A stretch of 64,000 nt of DNA from Hexactinellida sp. DTS-2022 (GCA_028753945.1 JAPNXP010000010.1:3847042-3911041), one strand, 5' to 3'; positions 36,815 through 48,652 are shown, numbered from the stretch's first letter. Numbers and translations: made by a program. Notes: generated from the letters alone by a model not told the origin.

Positions 36815-39800
36815 ATGTCTAAAGCCTGCAATATAGTAGGGTCCTTGCAACCAGGAATATCGGAAATAAAATATGTCACTATAGACTGGAATTTATGTGT
36901 TATATGTCAGGCAGACACATATGAAAGCCTCTCTTGTCCTGCTGATTCAAAACATGACAAAAAAGGAGCCGGTTATAAGACCACTGCTGAAAATCTTCAG
37001 GCTTTCGAAAAACTCGATTGCTTGCCAAGAACAATAAGTTTATCTCGATTAGATAAAGGTGAGGGTATTGAATCAAGCTTCCAACATCATAAAGTGAAAT
37101 GGCATGATTCATGCAGACTGAAGTTTAACAAAACAGAACTTCAAAGGGCAGAGAAGAGGAAAGTGCCCCGTCGAACCCGAAAACAGTTTGCCTTCAAACG
37201 TCGATAACATTTTCACCCGTGCAAGTAAGAAACGGTTACATTCCACCGCCCATGACTGTTTCTTCTGTGGTACGGAGGCTCAAGCTGGTGAGTCTTTGCA
37301 CAGAGCGTCTACACTTCATCTCGATGTTCGTGTCCGTCATTGTGCTTCTAAATTTGCAGGACAAATTTGTACTAGCTAAACTGAGTGCAGGAGACATGGT
37401 TGCTCTGGATGCTGAATATCATATCAAGTGCCTAGTTTCTCTATACAATAGAACAAGAGAAGCAAAAACTTGTACCACAGAATCTCATGTAGATGCTCTT
37501 AACCACGGCGTTGCATTTGCTGAACTAGTGTCCTTTATTGAAGAGGCCCGAATCGACGATCTTGTCATACCAATTTTCAAACTGTCTGATCTGACAAATC
37601 TGTACAGCAACAGACTAGAACAACTTGGAACATTAATGTCAGGGCATGTCCACACTACCAAACTCAAGAATAGGATATTAAGTTATTTTCCAGATATGGA
37701 AGCTCACATACAAGGACGTGAAATTGTTCTTGTTTTCAATGAAAAGTTGGTGCTGCACTGGGCAAAGCATCTGAACATGACTCTGATAGTGATGCAGTTC
37801 ATCTTGCAAAGGCAGCCATGATAGTTAGACGACATATGAATGCAATGAAAAGTAAATCCAATGGTTCATTTGACACCTAATGTCAGTGGCAATCTGTGCC
37901 GTTTTCACTCAAAGTACTAGTTAATATGGTGCTGAAAGGGCCTAACATCAAATCACAATCAGGTTCCTCATCAATTTCTCAGTCAGCTTTAAATATATCT
38001 CAGCTTCTGTTTTACAACAGCTCGAAGCGTTCCAAGGAGGATACGGATAACGTCAGGCACATCCAACAGCAAGAAACACCACTGCCCATCTATTTAGGCG
38101 TGATGATCCATACAAATACCCGGAAACGTAAACTTGTTGACACTCTTTTTAAACTGGGTCTGTGCATATCGTATGACCGGGTATTTTAAACATCTCCATT
38201 GATCTGGGTAACAAAGTTTGTTATCACTATGAGCAGGAAAAAGTTGTTTGCCCCCTTCAACTTAAAGGCGGACTTTTCACAACTGTCGCAGTAGATTATA
38301 TTGACCACAGCCCCAGTTCAACTAGTGCTCATGACTCATTTCATGGAACTGGAATATTCCTATTTCAGCACCAAAGTCAGAACATCCATGGAGTCCAACG
38401 GGCTGTTATCGCTATTCAGGATGATACTAATGCGAAGAAATCGAAATTAAACCTTCCAGAATCTTACACTAGTGTGCCTCCTATTATTTTGCATAGGCAT
38501 GATCCACCTGTACCAAAGCTATATGGTCCCAACAGAGGAAACTGCGAGCGCATGCCTCAAGCTTTACAGAAGGAATAGAGGTACATTCTAATTTAACTTA
38601 CCCTACCCAGTTTATTATCATTATATATATTTTTCTTGACAGGTGGCTGAAACAAGTTAATCGAGTGGTGTCGACTGAAAAGAACCAGGGAGATGAGGCA
38701 GTTTCCAGGTCTGCATACCATGCTAGCCTTCAACCTCCCAATGAAGCATTAGATAGCTGTGCGACACACAATTCTCTTCTGCCGCTTTTTACGATCAAGC
38801 TCACTCCGTAGCCATGATTCGCCACTCAAAGGATGTAGTTGAAGAAGGCAGTTAATATTCTAAATCCTGGACAGGTGCCCGTCATCACTATGGATCAGCC
38901 TCTGTGCGCAATCGCACAACAAATCCAGTGGAACTGGACAACAAGCTACGGCGAAAATCAATTCATTATATTTTTTGGAGGAATTCATATAGAGATGGCA
39001 GCTTTCAAGACAATTGGCGATCTTCTAGATGGCAGTGGTTGGACAGGTGCACTAGTACAAAGCAATGTTGCTACACCTGGCACGGCTTATTCATTTCTTC
39101 GGGTCGTTCATGTGTCACGCACACGACGAACTCACCATATAACAGCTTGCAGCCTGTATCTACTTCTGCAGATAGCATACTTAGGTATTGCAATAGTTAG
39201 GGAGAGGAAGAGAATAGTTTGTCACTGGAAGATTGGTGCTCAAATAGGGCCGAATTATATCCACAGTTCAAGTTCTGGTTGTTAATCCTGCAGATGGAAA
39301 TGGTAGTGATGGTCTACGTGAGATCCATAAGAGAGCCAGATTTCGAGCTATACATAGACGCTCTTGCCAATATCGTTCCCTGGTTTTTCGCTTTGGACCA
39401 TACTCATTACGCTGGATCTCTGTTCATCTTCGGGACATGGTTACACTAAAGGAAGTTCATCCTACTGTGTTTTCCGAGTTCCTAAAAGGGGATTTTGTTG
39501 TGAAGAAGACAATACGCAGATTCTCTGCTATTGTCATTGACCATGCCCACGAGCAAAACAATGCTTCTGTGAAAGATGATGGTGGAGCCGTAGGCCTAAC
39601 TGACAACCCTGCTGCTCTTCGACGCTGGATGGTGTCTGGACCTGAGATGTCCAGACTTATTGGAGAGTTTGAAGCAGCAACTGAGACTAGAAGAAGACAT
39701 GATATGAGACATCACGAGGAGTCTAAACATGTACAATTGGCGTTTGCACGAGATGTAAAATGTCTAGCAAATACCATAGAAGAAATGAGAAACCCGTTCA

Positions 39801-40869
39801 CTGAGAACAGCAGCGATCTTGTTGTACTGGATAGTAGAGACCTTGCTGATCCAGCCGTTATTAACACTGTGCGTAAAATTGTGAAATTAGGAGAAGAGCA
39901 GTATGACACCTATGTTATTGATCGGCTTGTCATATAAAACAAAACCCATTTCAGCTCCCATCAAGAAGAACAATCTTCCTCTGTTTAACCGGCTTCCTGT
40001 CCGAGAGAAGACTAAGGTACAGCTACAGTTAACTTCTCTGAAGAATGATTGTTCCCTATTTTCTCGGCTGTTTCTTGAATCACAAGTACGTGGCGGTAAC
40101 CTAGATTATTTTTTGGAGCATGAAAATCATGCATATCCACCAGCGTTATCACAAAATGGTAAACTGAGATTGGGTACAAAGTCCGATCTATTTAGATGCT
40201 TGGAGGACTTGGTGGTCTGCCAAGAGGACGCCACGAATCCAGTGTACAAGTTATTATTCTTGATGGATCTGTTAATGTGAATATGTTACGTCCTGCTTCT
40301 GCAAAGACTTTCTCGGAATACGCAAAACAAGTTTTCCTGCAATACGTTGAGTTCCAGTTGCAATATGCAAGCCGAGTCGACATTGTTTGGTACGAGTACA
40401 AACCCGACAGCTTAAAGGCCGAAACACGAAGAAAGAGGGGGAATGGTGTTCGGAGACGTGTGGAGCCTTCAAGTTTAGTTCCTATAACTGGCAAGAGTTT
40501 TTGCGCTTTGATGAAAATAAATTTGAGCTTTTCTCTTTCCTCGCAACTTCTATAGCATCCATTGACAGCGATAAACAGAAAATCAGCACACATCACATAG
40601 AGATACTTTGTAATCTTCCAAAATATATATCAAGGCTAGCTCCATGCACACATGAAGAGGCAGACACAAGGATCATTCTACATCTGGAAGATGCTGTGAA
40701 AGAAGGGAATACCAAAGTATCAATACGCACAGTTTGCCCAGATGTGGTAGTATTGGCAGTGACATCAGCCCAGGGTCTCAAGAAAGCTGAAATATGGATC
40801 GCTTTTGGTGCTGGAAAAAGCTTCCGTTACTTAGCAGCTCATGAGATGGCTAGAGCTTTGGGGTGTGTA
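36815..40869 (+). pseudogene. Element K gene, 5' part: repeated animal family with nuclease-like motifs
   Basis: Starts ATG 36815 (MSKACNIVGSLQPG). It has a Cys-rich N-terminus (CVICQADTYESLSCPADSKH; HDSCRLKFNKTELQRAEKR), a second Cys motif (HDCFFCGTEAQAGESLHR), KLSAGDMVALDAEYHIKC, and a long core. Near the break it reads HEEADTRIILHLEDAV (acidic cluster at about 40654), then CPDVVVLAV and LWxAFGxGK-like IWIAFGAGKSFRYLAAHEMA. Several frameshifts and a possible small intron (about 38580-38642) are present. I recognise it as a multi-copy family in invertebrate genomes, usually unnamed. Coding is cut at codons GCV by MULE B and resumes at 52620. The acidic spacing resembles FEN/PIN-type nucleases (inference). 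It is probably the element's own enzyme. Confidence 0.75.
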
Positions 40870-40879
40870 TATATTTTGA

Positions 40880-41495
40880 TAGAATTTTATGTAGAACTTT
40901 GATCGAATTTTCTGATGTCGAACTTTGATCGAATGATGAAAAGTACCAATTTCGATCAAAGTTCTACCAAAATGTCCAGAGTCGAACTTTGATCGAAGAT
41001 ATGTCGAACTTTGATAGAAAAAAGAGAACTTTGATCGAAAAGGAGAACCTTGATAGAAAAAAGAGAACTTTATCGAAAAGGAGAACTTTGATAGAAAGAT
41101 GAGACACATGATGGAAAATCTGACACTTCAACAAAAGTAAGAACATTGATCGGAAAGGTAGAACTCTATAGAAAATTTGATCGAAAAGGTAGAACTTTGA
41201 TAGAAACTTTGATCGAAAAGGTAGAACTTTGATAGATAAGGAGAACTTTGATAGAAAATTTGATTGAAAAGGTAGAAGTTTGATAGAAAATTTGATCGAA
41301 AAGGTAGAACTTTGATAGAAAATTTGATCGAAGATATGTCGAACTTTGATAGAAAAGGAGAATTTTGATAGAAAAAAGAGAACTTTGATCGAAAAGGAGA
41401 ACTCTGATAGAAAGATGAGAACTATGATCGAAAATCTGACACTTCAACAAAAGTAACAACTTTCATCGAAAAGTGAGAACTTAGATGGAATTTAA
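40880..41495. repeat. Iteron array, left end of MULE B
   Basis: About 30 units of 18-19 bp, GAACTTTGATCGAAAAGGA, with GATAGAAAAAAGA variants and some units reversed in the first 120 bp. The core TTGATCGA is shared with the iteron of MULE A. Confidence 0.9.
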
Positions 41496-41745
41496 TCTTT
41501 ACAGAAAAATTTAGTAGTATTCAGTGAGATTTGAAATCTGTAAACTTTTGGGAGGTCAAACACCTAATGTAAATGCTAGCTTCATCTGATGGCGATTGCT
41601 ATTTTCGTACCTGATATGTCTCCCAGATAGTATATTAATCATTTTCTACAAGGATTGTCAACCTTTCTTTTAGTCTTTGTGATTCAGAACCGATAATTGT
41701 AATTTACTTGTTATACACGAATTCGAACCTATTATTTTAGAAATC

Positions 41746-43345
41746 ATGGAGTATAAAATAATTGAAGGCAAGAAGTTGGGCTCTCGAAATTTTGAATGCG
41801 AAGGTTACCGGTATACGCTATCTAGTCAATCCGAAACATCCATCTATTTGAGATGTACACTTTGGAGGTGTAGAGAAAGATTTTGTCACGGTAGTGGACG
41901 AATCGATCGTCTTTTAAATCTATTATACATTAAACGGATACATAATCACACTGAAGCTGCATACAAGTCGAATATCATTGCTCTAAATAACAGACTCATG
42001 CGCGCAGCTGAAACTTCAACAGACAACCTTCAACATTTTTTTACGATGTAACCTCTTCAGATCAGGCTGGTGCTTTAGTAAACATATAAAGACGTTCGCA
42101 ATACGATGGTAAAACGGAGACGGTTGGAATTACCAGGGAATCCAAAGACAGCTGCAGAATTTGAAAACATGATCATGCAAACCCGTTTTTCAAAGGTTTT
42201 TCGGTCGATGATCATTCTAACAGAGGGATTCGCTGCAATATTTTGGTCAGATCGCATGTTTGAATATCTGAAAGCATGTGACCTCATCAATTATGATGGA
42301 ACATTCTATGTAGTGCCCAAATTGTTCTACCAGTTGTTTACCATATTCATTCAGGAGAGTCATCATGCCATACCAGCCATACATGTCCTGATGTCTAAAA
42401 AGAATGAACTTCTTACGAGGCTGTGCTGCAGAAAATTGCTAATATGATACCCCGTTTTAAGCCAAAATTAGCCATAGGTAACTTTGAGAAAGCATCCCGA
42501 AATTCCTTTCGTACAATCATCAGTACAATAGAAGTTTCGGGCTGTCTATCCATTATACCCAAGTAATTTGGAAGAAAGTGAAAAAGTTTCAGCTTTCACC
42601 AGCGTATACTCAAAATTCACATCTTAATAAGTGGATCAGGTCAATAATGGCTCTTCCCATGCTACCAAAAGAAGAAATAGCTTCAGTTTATCAATTTCTA
42701 GCGGATTCACCACCTCCTGAACTCACCTCTATTGAAATGAAACTTTTTCGAAAACTTCGTTCTTACATAAAAAAGGAATGGATTGTGAGAAATGATATGT
42801 CTGTGTACAATTCATTGCAAAAAACTAACAATTGTTGTGAAGTTTATCACAGAAGTTTGAAGTCACTTATTCGTGTGAAAAAGCCGAACATATGGGCGTT
42901 TATGGAGTGTTTCGAAAATAATCTGATAAAGTATGACTTAGAGTTTCAGAGATTGAAAAATGGGTTGGAAATCGGTGGACGATCGTAAAAGGATGTCGAT
43001 AGCGAGAGACAAAGGCTGATCTGCAAAGATAAGCTTAAGAATAGAGAGTATTCGATACTTGAATATCTGGACAAAATTTCGGATACTATTGGTAGCCCCC
43101 AATATTATGGTTACTCTCAAAGTACGCTTTCAGACGAAAGTTGCAATGATGACTCGAATCATTCTGATGATGATATTGTGTCCAATCCCTGTGTGATATG
43201 TTTGATGAGTAGAGCGGCTACATTCGTGATGTTACCATGTGGACATGCACAGATATGCGGGAACTGTGAAGGAAATATTAATGAAGGCGATAGATGTCCT
43301 ACTTGCAGATCAATAATATCAACCAAACTACAGATTTTCCAGTAA
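41746..43345 (+). pseudogene. MULE B transposase: FLYWCH + MULE core + RING, decayed
   Basis: ATG 41746 (MEYKIIEGKKLGSRNF). A FLYWCH-like finger runs to about 41960 (YLRCTLWRCRERFCHG, HNHTEAAY). Stops and shifts follow at about 42050. The core reads NYDGTFYVVPKLFYQLFTIF (first Asp), IGNFEKASRNSF at about 42480 where the second catalytic Asp is replaced by Asn, and QKTNNCCEVYHRSLKS (Glu). An in-frame TAA at 42986-42988 precedes further homologous sequence (DSERQRLICKDKLKN). The C-terminal RING is at 43190-43306 (CVICLMSRAATFVMLPCGHA, then CPTC). The stop TAA is at 43343. It is closest to MULE A in order and in the RING tail. Confidence 0.83.
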
Positions 43346-43964
43346 TTAGAAACATATAGGATTCGTTAGGAATCACTCAGCTTATTTACTCTCCGATCTC
43401 CACAAATGGAACTGCAAGCTAACACAATAATTATAGGTATTATATAGCCATATGTTAGTCCTTTAACATATAGTATATGTCATAACACATTCGTTATATT
43501 ATTTAGGGATCAAAATAAGACATCATTGGTAATTGCACATCATCGAACATTTTTTCTTAATAGCAGGCAATATGGTTAGACTTGTCTATAACAGCCACAT
43601 AAGGGGGTAAAGGGATTAGGTAAATAATTTCTATATACTGTTGACAGCTTTGAGAGTCCGAAATTTATACAGTGGTGGTTGTTAAGAATGTTTAACTGTA
43701 TAGTGTATACCTAGTACCTTATACTAACAAAAGGGGTCATTTCTTAGTATAAGGCACAATAAATTAACATGTCATTTTTCATAAATAGATGAACTTTTAA
43801 CCATTATTGAGATAGTTTGTGACTCAAGTTATCACGTATTTCAAATATTTACCGTTTTATTAAAGACCAAGTGAACTTACCTTCGGAGTTCACACATTTA
43901 CAAAGTCAACGTCAAAACTCCAACCTTATTCAATATTTCATTTTTCAGTTAGTGGTCACATTTT
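43346..43964. other. Interior of MULE B downstream of its gene
   Basis: About 620 bp, AT-rich, without coding potential. An imperfect hairpin TACCTTATACTAA/TTAGTATAAGG lies near 43710-43765, and a segment near 43570-43700 resembles CAGTGG-type MITE debris. Confidence 0.35.
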
Positions 43965-44341
43965 CGACAAATTTTCTATCAAAGTTCTACCTTTTCGATC
44001 AAATATTCTATCAAAGTTCTACCTTTTCGATCAAATTTTCTATCAAAGTTCTCCCTTTTCGATCAAATTTTCTATCAAAGTACTACCTTTTCGATCAAAT
44101 TTTATTTCAAAGTTCTATCTTTTGTTGAAGTGTCAGATTTTCGATCATATGTCTCATCTTTCTATCAAAGTTCTCTTTTTTCTATCAAGGTTTTCCTTTT
44201 CGATCAAAGTTCTCTTTTTTCTATCAAAGTTCTCCTTTTCTATCAAAGTTCGACTCTGGACATTTTGGTAGAACTTTGATCGAAATTGGCACTTTTCATC
44301 ATTCGATCAAAGTTCGACATCAGAAAATTCGATCAAAGTTC
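43965..44341. repeat. Iteron array, right end of MULE B (interrupted)
   Basis: Inverted counterpart of 40880-41495 (TTCTATCAAAGTTCTCCTTT units). The last ~120 bp mirror the first part of the left array almost exactly. The final bases were displaced to 52592-52617 by insertion of element C. Confidence 0.9.
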
Positions 44342-44469
44342 TGTTGTGTGGTATTTTGAGACGCTGTGGTATTTTGAGACGCCTATATGATACACTCTAC
44401 ACACCATGGATGTGCTATTACAAATTAGACTGTGGTATTTTGAGACGCTGTGGAATTCTGAGACGCAAA

Positions 44470-44477
44470 TATATAAG
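44470..44477 (+). promoter_or_regulatory. TATA box of element C gene
   Basis: ATATATAA immediately after the last 18 bp unit of the left terminal repeat, about 110 bp before ATG 44588. The inverted repeat itself therefore probably supplies the promoter. Confidence 0.55.
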
Positions 44478-44587
44478 GCAAATTTTATCCACTCTCTTTG
44501 TCTACAACTATCACAACACTCACTCAATCATCAAACAAATCAAAACAAATCAACACAAATAATCAATCATTTCTATACTGATTTACA

Positions 44588-45137
44588 AATGAATTCAGAA
44601 GAGTATCAAGAAATTATTCAGTTTCTTCGCGAACAAAAATATCCTGAGACAGTACAAGACTCACGGCAAACAAGATGGAATTACAAAAGGTAACTGTCCT
44701 CCTATTTCATTGCAGAATCCGACACACTTTTCATGGTGAGATTTATTTTTTAAACCCCAAAAATGACTCGCTATACTAATAAATAATCCCATTATTTATA
44801 TATTAATTAAAATACAGAAGAATCTGAGTAGATCCTCTTTAACAGCCACTGTATAACGGTTACTTGTCTATAACGGCCATTTTCCCCTGTCCTTTCCTGG
44901 TCCTTAATACTTAGCAGGTTCTACTATATTTGATTTAATAGTTTTAATAAATATTCTCCTTAGAGAGTTAAACTGGGAGGTACAGAAACAGATTTGGAAG
45001 TTCCATTGAAGTCTCAGTTGGATGATATTTATCAAAGGTTCCATGACCAAGTTGGTCATCCAGGGATTCACGCCACTCTTCATTCAGTTCAGCAAAGATA
45101 CACATGGACAGGCATGCACATTGACGTTCGAGATTAT
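44588..45137 (+). pseudogene. Ginger/KRBA2-like integrase gene, first two exons
   Basis: Exon 1, 44588-44690: MNSEEYQEIIQFLREQKYPE, ending at GTAACT. Exon 2 begins after an AG near 44966 and reads TETDLEVPLKSQLDDIYQRF then HDQVGHPGIHATLHSVQQRY and TWTGMHIDVRDY, ending at GTAAGT (45138). The H-x3-H spacing and the RYTWTGM block are the integrase zinc-binding (H2C2) region, as in Ginger transposons and gypsy-type integrases. The catalytic core is not found downstream, where MITE, MULE D and P5 occupy the space, so the gene is broken. Confidence 0.68.
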
Positions 45138-45460
45138 GTAAGTTAATATAATAATGAAATTTATTTGAACAATTGATATCGTTATTTTTGTTTGTATTTC
45201 ATTGTTTTTGTTTTTTAATTTACCCTAACAATGTGATAGGTATTTCATGTCTTTATAATTAAAATTGCTTAATTAATAAGGGTAACTGTTATCTACTCAA
45301 AATAGGAAAAAGTAGTTGCTTTTCAAATTATAGCCAACTGGATCACCCTTGTCCTCATTTTGCAACTTAAACCAATCTAATCTTTGACTTCTGCACGAAA
45401 AATTTGCCTATTTCCTTGCGATTATATAATATATATATATATATATCCCTTAACCTACTA
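45138..45460. other. Intron-like AT-rich spacer in element C
   Basis: Follows a good GTAAGT donor. There are no coding blocks; a (TA)n run at about 45425-45447 precedes the MITE. Confidence 0.35.
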
Positions 45461-45654
45461 CATTCAGGTCTGCTTATTATGAACAATATTTCGTCTGCTT
45501 AATATGAAGATTTTTTAATATGAACAAGCCCTATGGTCCCAATTTAACAACTTACATAGGGTTTGTATTAAGTTGAGTTCGCTTATTATGAAGTCTCTCT
45601 ATTATGAACACAATTTTTGGTCCCTTGAATGTTCATAATAAAAGTACCTGACTG
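45461..45654. mobile_element. TA-duplicating MITE (CAGTCAGGT family), copy 2
   Basis: Inverse orientation of the copy at 4316-4509, flanked by TA (45459-45460 and 45655-45656). The left terminal sequence has one change (CATTCAGGT). Confidence 0.8.
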
Positions 45655-45656
45655 TA

Positions 45657-46615
45657 TTAGTTGGATTTATTTTCAATTAAAATCAATTTGTAATGTTATG
45701 TAGATATATTCATTTGATATATTTTACAATTACTGGGCAAATTGCATTGCAATTATCAATTCAGTACATACTCGAATCAGACGTACCAATTTCTATTTCT
45801 AGAAATCTGTCAGCAGAACTCCGTTAGTGTTTTGATTGTCTGAGTACGTGACAACCAAAATACTTTTATCTTATCGTTAAGTATGTTTGAAAACTTGTAT
45901 ATCCTTACATCGTATTTACACAATTGAACAAGTCAGTATTTCGACCTGTGGATTATGCATACGGTAAGACATGCCTCGGTTAGTACGTACTGTCTTGTTT
46001 CCCAAGGCTGGTACGCCTTAATCGAGTTCTACTATATTTCTATTCTAATTGATGTACGTACATCCCAAAATTTCATTAGAATGCAGTGTTAGTGGAACAT
46101 TTTAGTTGAATCATCCATGTGCTGTAATCGTAATTATTCAGTTCTAGATTGTTTAATTAGTAAAGCATTTTATTTTGACGACTAATAACAACTAACATGA
46201 TTTCGCAAGATCCCAAATTGTTTTTATATTTATTTTTATAACAGTTAACTTCAATTAACCATTTACGAATTTTATATAACTCGATTAAATTATAATAGGA
46301 AATTAGAACAATTTACAAACAAACTGGTTTTTAATTAAAAAGAAATAGAATAATCAATTTACTAATACTACACTAGGTACAGCAGCTAGAAACGATATTA
46401 ATTAATAATTGTTATATAGCGCTGTCGTATGCCATAAAAAAGAGTATCTAATTTCAGTACATATGTCTGGCTATAATTTGGTGGTTGTTGTGGAATACTG
46501 AGATAATAACTAGCCAAAATTTCCATTTCTTTCAGTTAGCTAAGTTAAAACTTTCGTTGTGATAACTTATCATAGTTTTTATTAAACCTTCTGTTTAATA
46601 AAATCCCTCAGTCTC
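45657..46615. other. Non-coding interior of element C
   Basis: About 960 bp of AT-rich sequence. A weak pogo/mariner-type MITE relic may lie at about 45890-46040 (ends with GAGTTCTACTATA). No gene is seen. Confidence 0.3.
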
Positions 46616-46630
46616 ATGTAATGGCTAAAT

Positions 46631-46805
46631 TGTCCTGAGCCTAGGTCTCGCTAATGGTGTCAAGAGATAAGTTAGGTGTTCTCAGGTAAGCTCTTGACAT
46701 CCCTCAACCGTAAGGCTCCCGGTTGGGGAAAGGTACAGAGTGTGTTCCAAGTACACTCACAGCGAAACTACTCTTTAGTAGCTAGCTGCAGCCCTGAGGG
46801 ACCAA
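46631..46805 (+). other. GC-richer segment with a series of stem-loops
   Basis: Four consecutive hairpins can be drawn: TCAAGAG/CTCTTGA (46660/46691), CCTCAACCG/CGGTTGGGG (46702/46720), GAGTGT/ACACTC (46738/46753) and CTACT/AGTAG (46768/46777). No tRNA, snRNA or hammerhead consensus is recognised. It could be a structured RNA, a SINE body or a decayed MITE. Confidence 0.4.
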
Positions 46806-46973
46806 CGTACTATTTATTCATTAATTAATTAATTAATTAACAGTACTTCACAGCATAATCAATTATCTTTCCATATAGCTTACTAACAGGCAGTTATCAA
46901 GACATTTTATCTTATTACTCTGCGAGAAGAATCGAGCCTGAACATTGTATAAGCCAGAAGGGGTTTCCCCAGT

Positions 46974-47130
46974 TGAGCGAAACTTTATTGAGCGAAACCC
47001 GCTTGAGCGAACCCAATTGAGCGAAATCCAAATGAGCGAAACCCAAATCAGCGAAACCCAAATCAGCGAAACCCAAATGAGCGAAACCCAAATCAGCGAA
47101 ACCCAAATCAGCGAAACCTATGAACTAATT
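46974..47130. repeat. Iteron array, left end of MULE D
   Basis: About eleven 15 bp units, GAGCGAAACCCAAAT. The reading frame across it that mimics a GFADL-type pentapeptide repeat protein is an artefact of 15 bp periodicity. Confidence 0.92.
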
Positions 47131-47227
47131 GAGCGAAACATAAGCAAGTTAGTTTAATTAATAAGTTTAATTAATAATTGGAACTTAATTAATTATGAAT
47201 GACAGATAAATATTTGAACAAATGGTA

Positions 47228-48616
47228 CTATAGAGATATGCTTGTAGGTTGTGCAATGTTGTAAGCTATTCCAGTTAGATATTGGTCAATATTCTTTCGC
47301 CCTAAAGTGTAATCATCTGTAAGATGTTTAATCTTTTCATTAATCTGCTTATATTTGAGATTATTGCTATGAGGCTTTATATTTCCTGCTGCAACTTGTG
47401 CTAAAAGAGTTTCTGTACATCCCTGCTCTCTGATCAGCTTTGATACAAATTCATAAATATTTGCATGGGCCTTTCCAACCGAACGATTTAACCTAAGATG
47501 CCAACCTTCTAGATTATTATTGGTTCTCCTTTGTACCCCATACATATTCCAAAGCTTATTGTCCACAACTTCAATCCAGTAGTGCTCAAAATAATCGAAC
47601 AGTGTTTGCAATTCAACTGGACCATCATTCCTTAGGCCTTGAAATGTTAGAGAGATAAGTTCAATGGGGACAAAGGCCAGTGCAAGAAGCTTTCGTATAT
47701 ATATTCTATGAGGTCCATCATGAACATATAATTGTGATAAACCCAAAACTTGCACCTTGCGATAAATTGCCTGGCAAAAATGAAAGTAACATCCACGGAC
47801 ACAAGCATTTGGAAATTCCAGTCTAATGCTTTTTATCAGGCCACTTTCAAAATCACAAGTGACTAACTCAGGTGCTAATACTACGTTTAAATTGCCAGCG
47901 TTATCTTTGAGAGCACGAAATAATTCCGAATAAATGACTCGCGTTTTAGCGGAGAGTAGGCAGTAAATGAGAGGAATTAATTTGTCACCTTCGAACGCAT
48001 GGATGGTGAAGAGTTGAAGATATAAGTGAGGTACACTCCTAAATGTACCGTCTACACACCAATGTACTTTAGTAGAAAGCATTCGAATATTGTCTTCTGT
48101 ACCGAAAATAAGGATTTCATTGTTTGAAGAAGAGTATTGCAGAAAGGTAGAACCAGCAATTGTTTGTTGAAGGTCTGTAGGCAAATTAAGTGCTTCTCTA
48201 GAAATTGGGAGTGTAGGGAATTTCTTCAATCTCTCTCGATATAAAGAGGAGTCAATTTGACTAAATAAGGGGAATCGTGATGCAATTGTAGGAGTAACTG
48301 AGAGCATTGCTGTAGCATCGCCGTAGAGCGTTGGTATAGGAGTTAATTGAGTCCTTGCCTTCACTTTAAGATCAGATACTACAATTTCAATATACCTAGC
48401 ATCTGGATCTGGTATGCAATGCTCACGGTGAGGTATTCGCGTTTGAATATCTGTATTTTCCTGGATATTTGCACTATAGACACACCCATTGCAGTCTCGT
48501 GTGCGACACCGCCATCGTTTTTTAGTATTGGCTGACACTAATTTGTCAAATCTATAAGAGTATCCTTCAAAACAAAGTGCAGGGCAGTTTTTTGTTGTTT
48601 CGTATTTTGATGCCAT
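47228..48616 (-). CDS. MULE D transposase (FLYWCH + MULE DDE), 462 residues, intact
   Basis: One open frame from ATG 48616 (MASKYETTKNCPALCFEGYS). FLYWCH-type finger, about residues 12-75: GYSYRF, WRCRTRDCNGCVYSA, then HREHC. The MULE core has HWCVDGTFRSVPHLYLQLFT (first Asp), ELVTCDFESGLIKSIRLEF (second Asp), RGCYFHFCQAIYRKVQVLGL (C-x-H) and RRTNNNLEGWHLRLNRSVG (Glu). There is no RING tail, unlike A and B. It should cut and paste element D by binding the GAGCGAAAC iterons (inference). The start sits about 40 bp downstream of a TATA-like TATATAAA on the minus strand. All catalytic residues are present, so the element may be or recently was active. Confidence 0.92.
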   Translation of the reverse strand: MASKYETTKNCPALCFEGYSYRFDKLVSANTKKRWRCRTRDCNGCVYSANIQENTDIQTRIPHREHCIPDPDARYIEIVVSDLKVKARTQLTPIPTLYGDATAMLSVTPTIASRFPLFSQIDSSLYRERLKKFPTLPISREALNLPTDLQQTIAGSTFLQYSSSNNEILIFGTEDNIRMLSTKVHWCVDGTFRSVPHLYLQLFTIHAFEGDKLIPLIYCLLSAKTRVIYSELFRALKDNAGNLNVVLAPELVTCDFESGLIKSIRLEFPNACVRGCYFHFCQAIYRKVQVLGLSQLYVHDGPHRIYIRKLLALAFVPIELISLTFQGLRNDGPVELQTLFDYFEHYWIEVVDNKLWNMYGVQRRTNNNLEGWHLRLNRSVGKAHANIYEFVSKLIREQGCTETLLAQVAAGNIKPHSNNLKYKQINEKIKHLTDDYTLGRKNIDQYLTGIAYNIAQPTSISL

Positions 48617-48652
48617 TTGAAGATACGTATTATATAAGATATAAAAGCAGTA

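Noticed and set aside
40870..44341. Arrays of short direct repeats as a CRISPR locus.
   Set aside because: Units are contiguous with no unique spacers, the arrays are paired and inverted around transposases, and the DNA is eukaryotic.
46631..46805. tRNA gene or hammerhead ribozyme.
   Set aside because: No A/B box pair, cloverleaf with conserved bases, or CTGANGA core; only generic hairpins are visible.
46915..47157. A frame resembling a pentapeptide-repeat protein (GFADL units) or ETQIS repeats.
   Set aside because: It is the 15 bp iteron array of MULE D read in frame; it has no start context and mirrors the opposite array.
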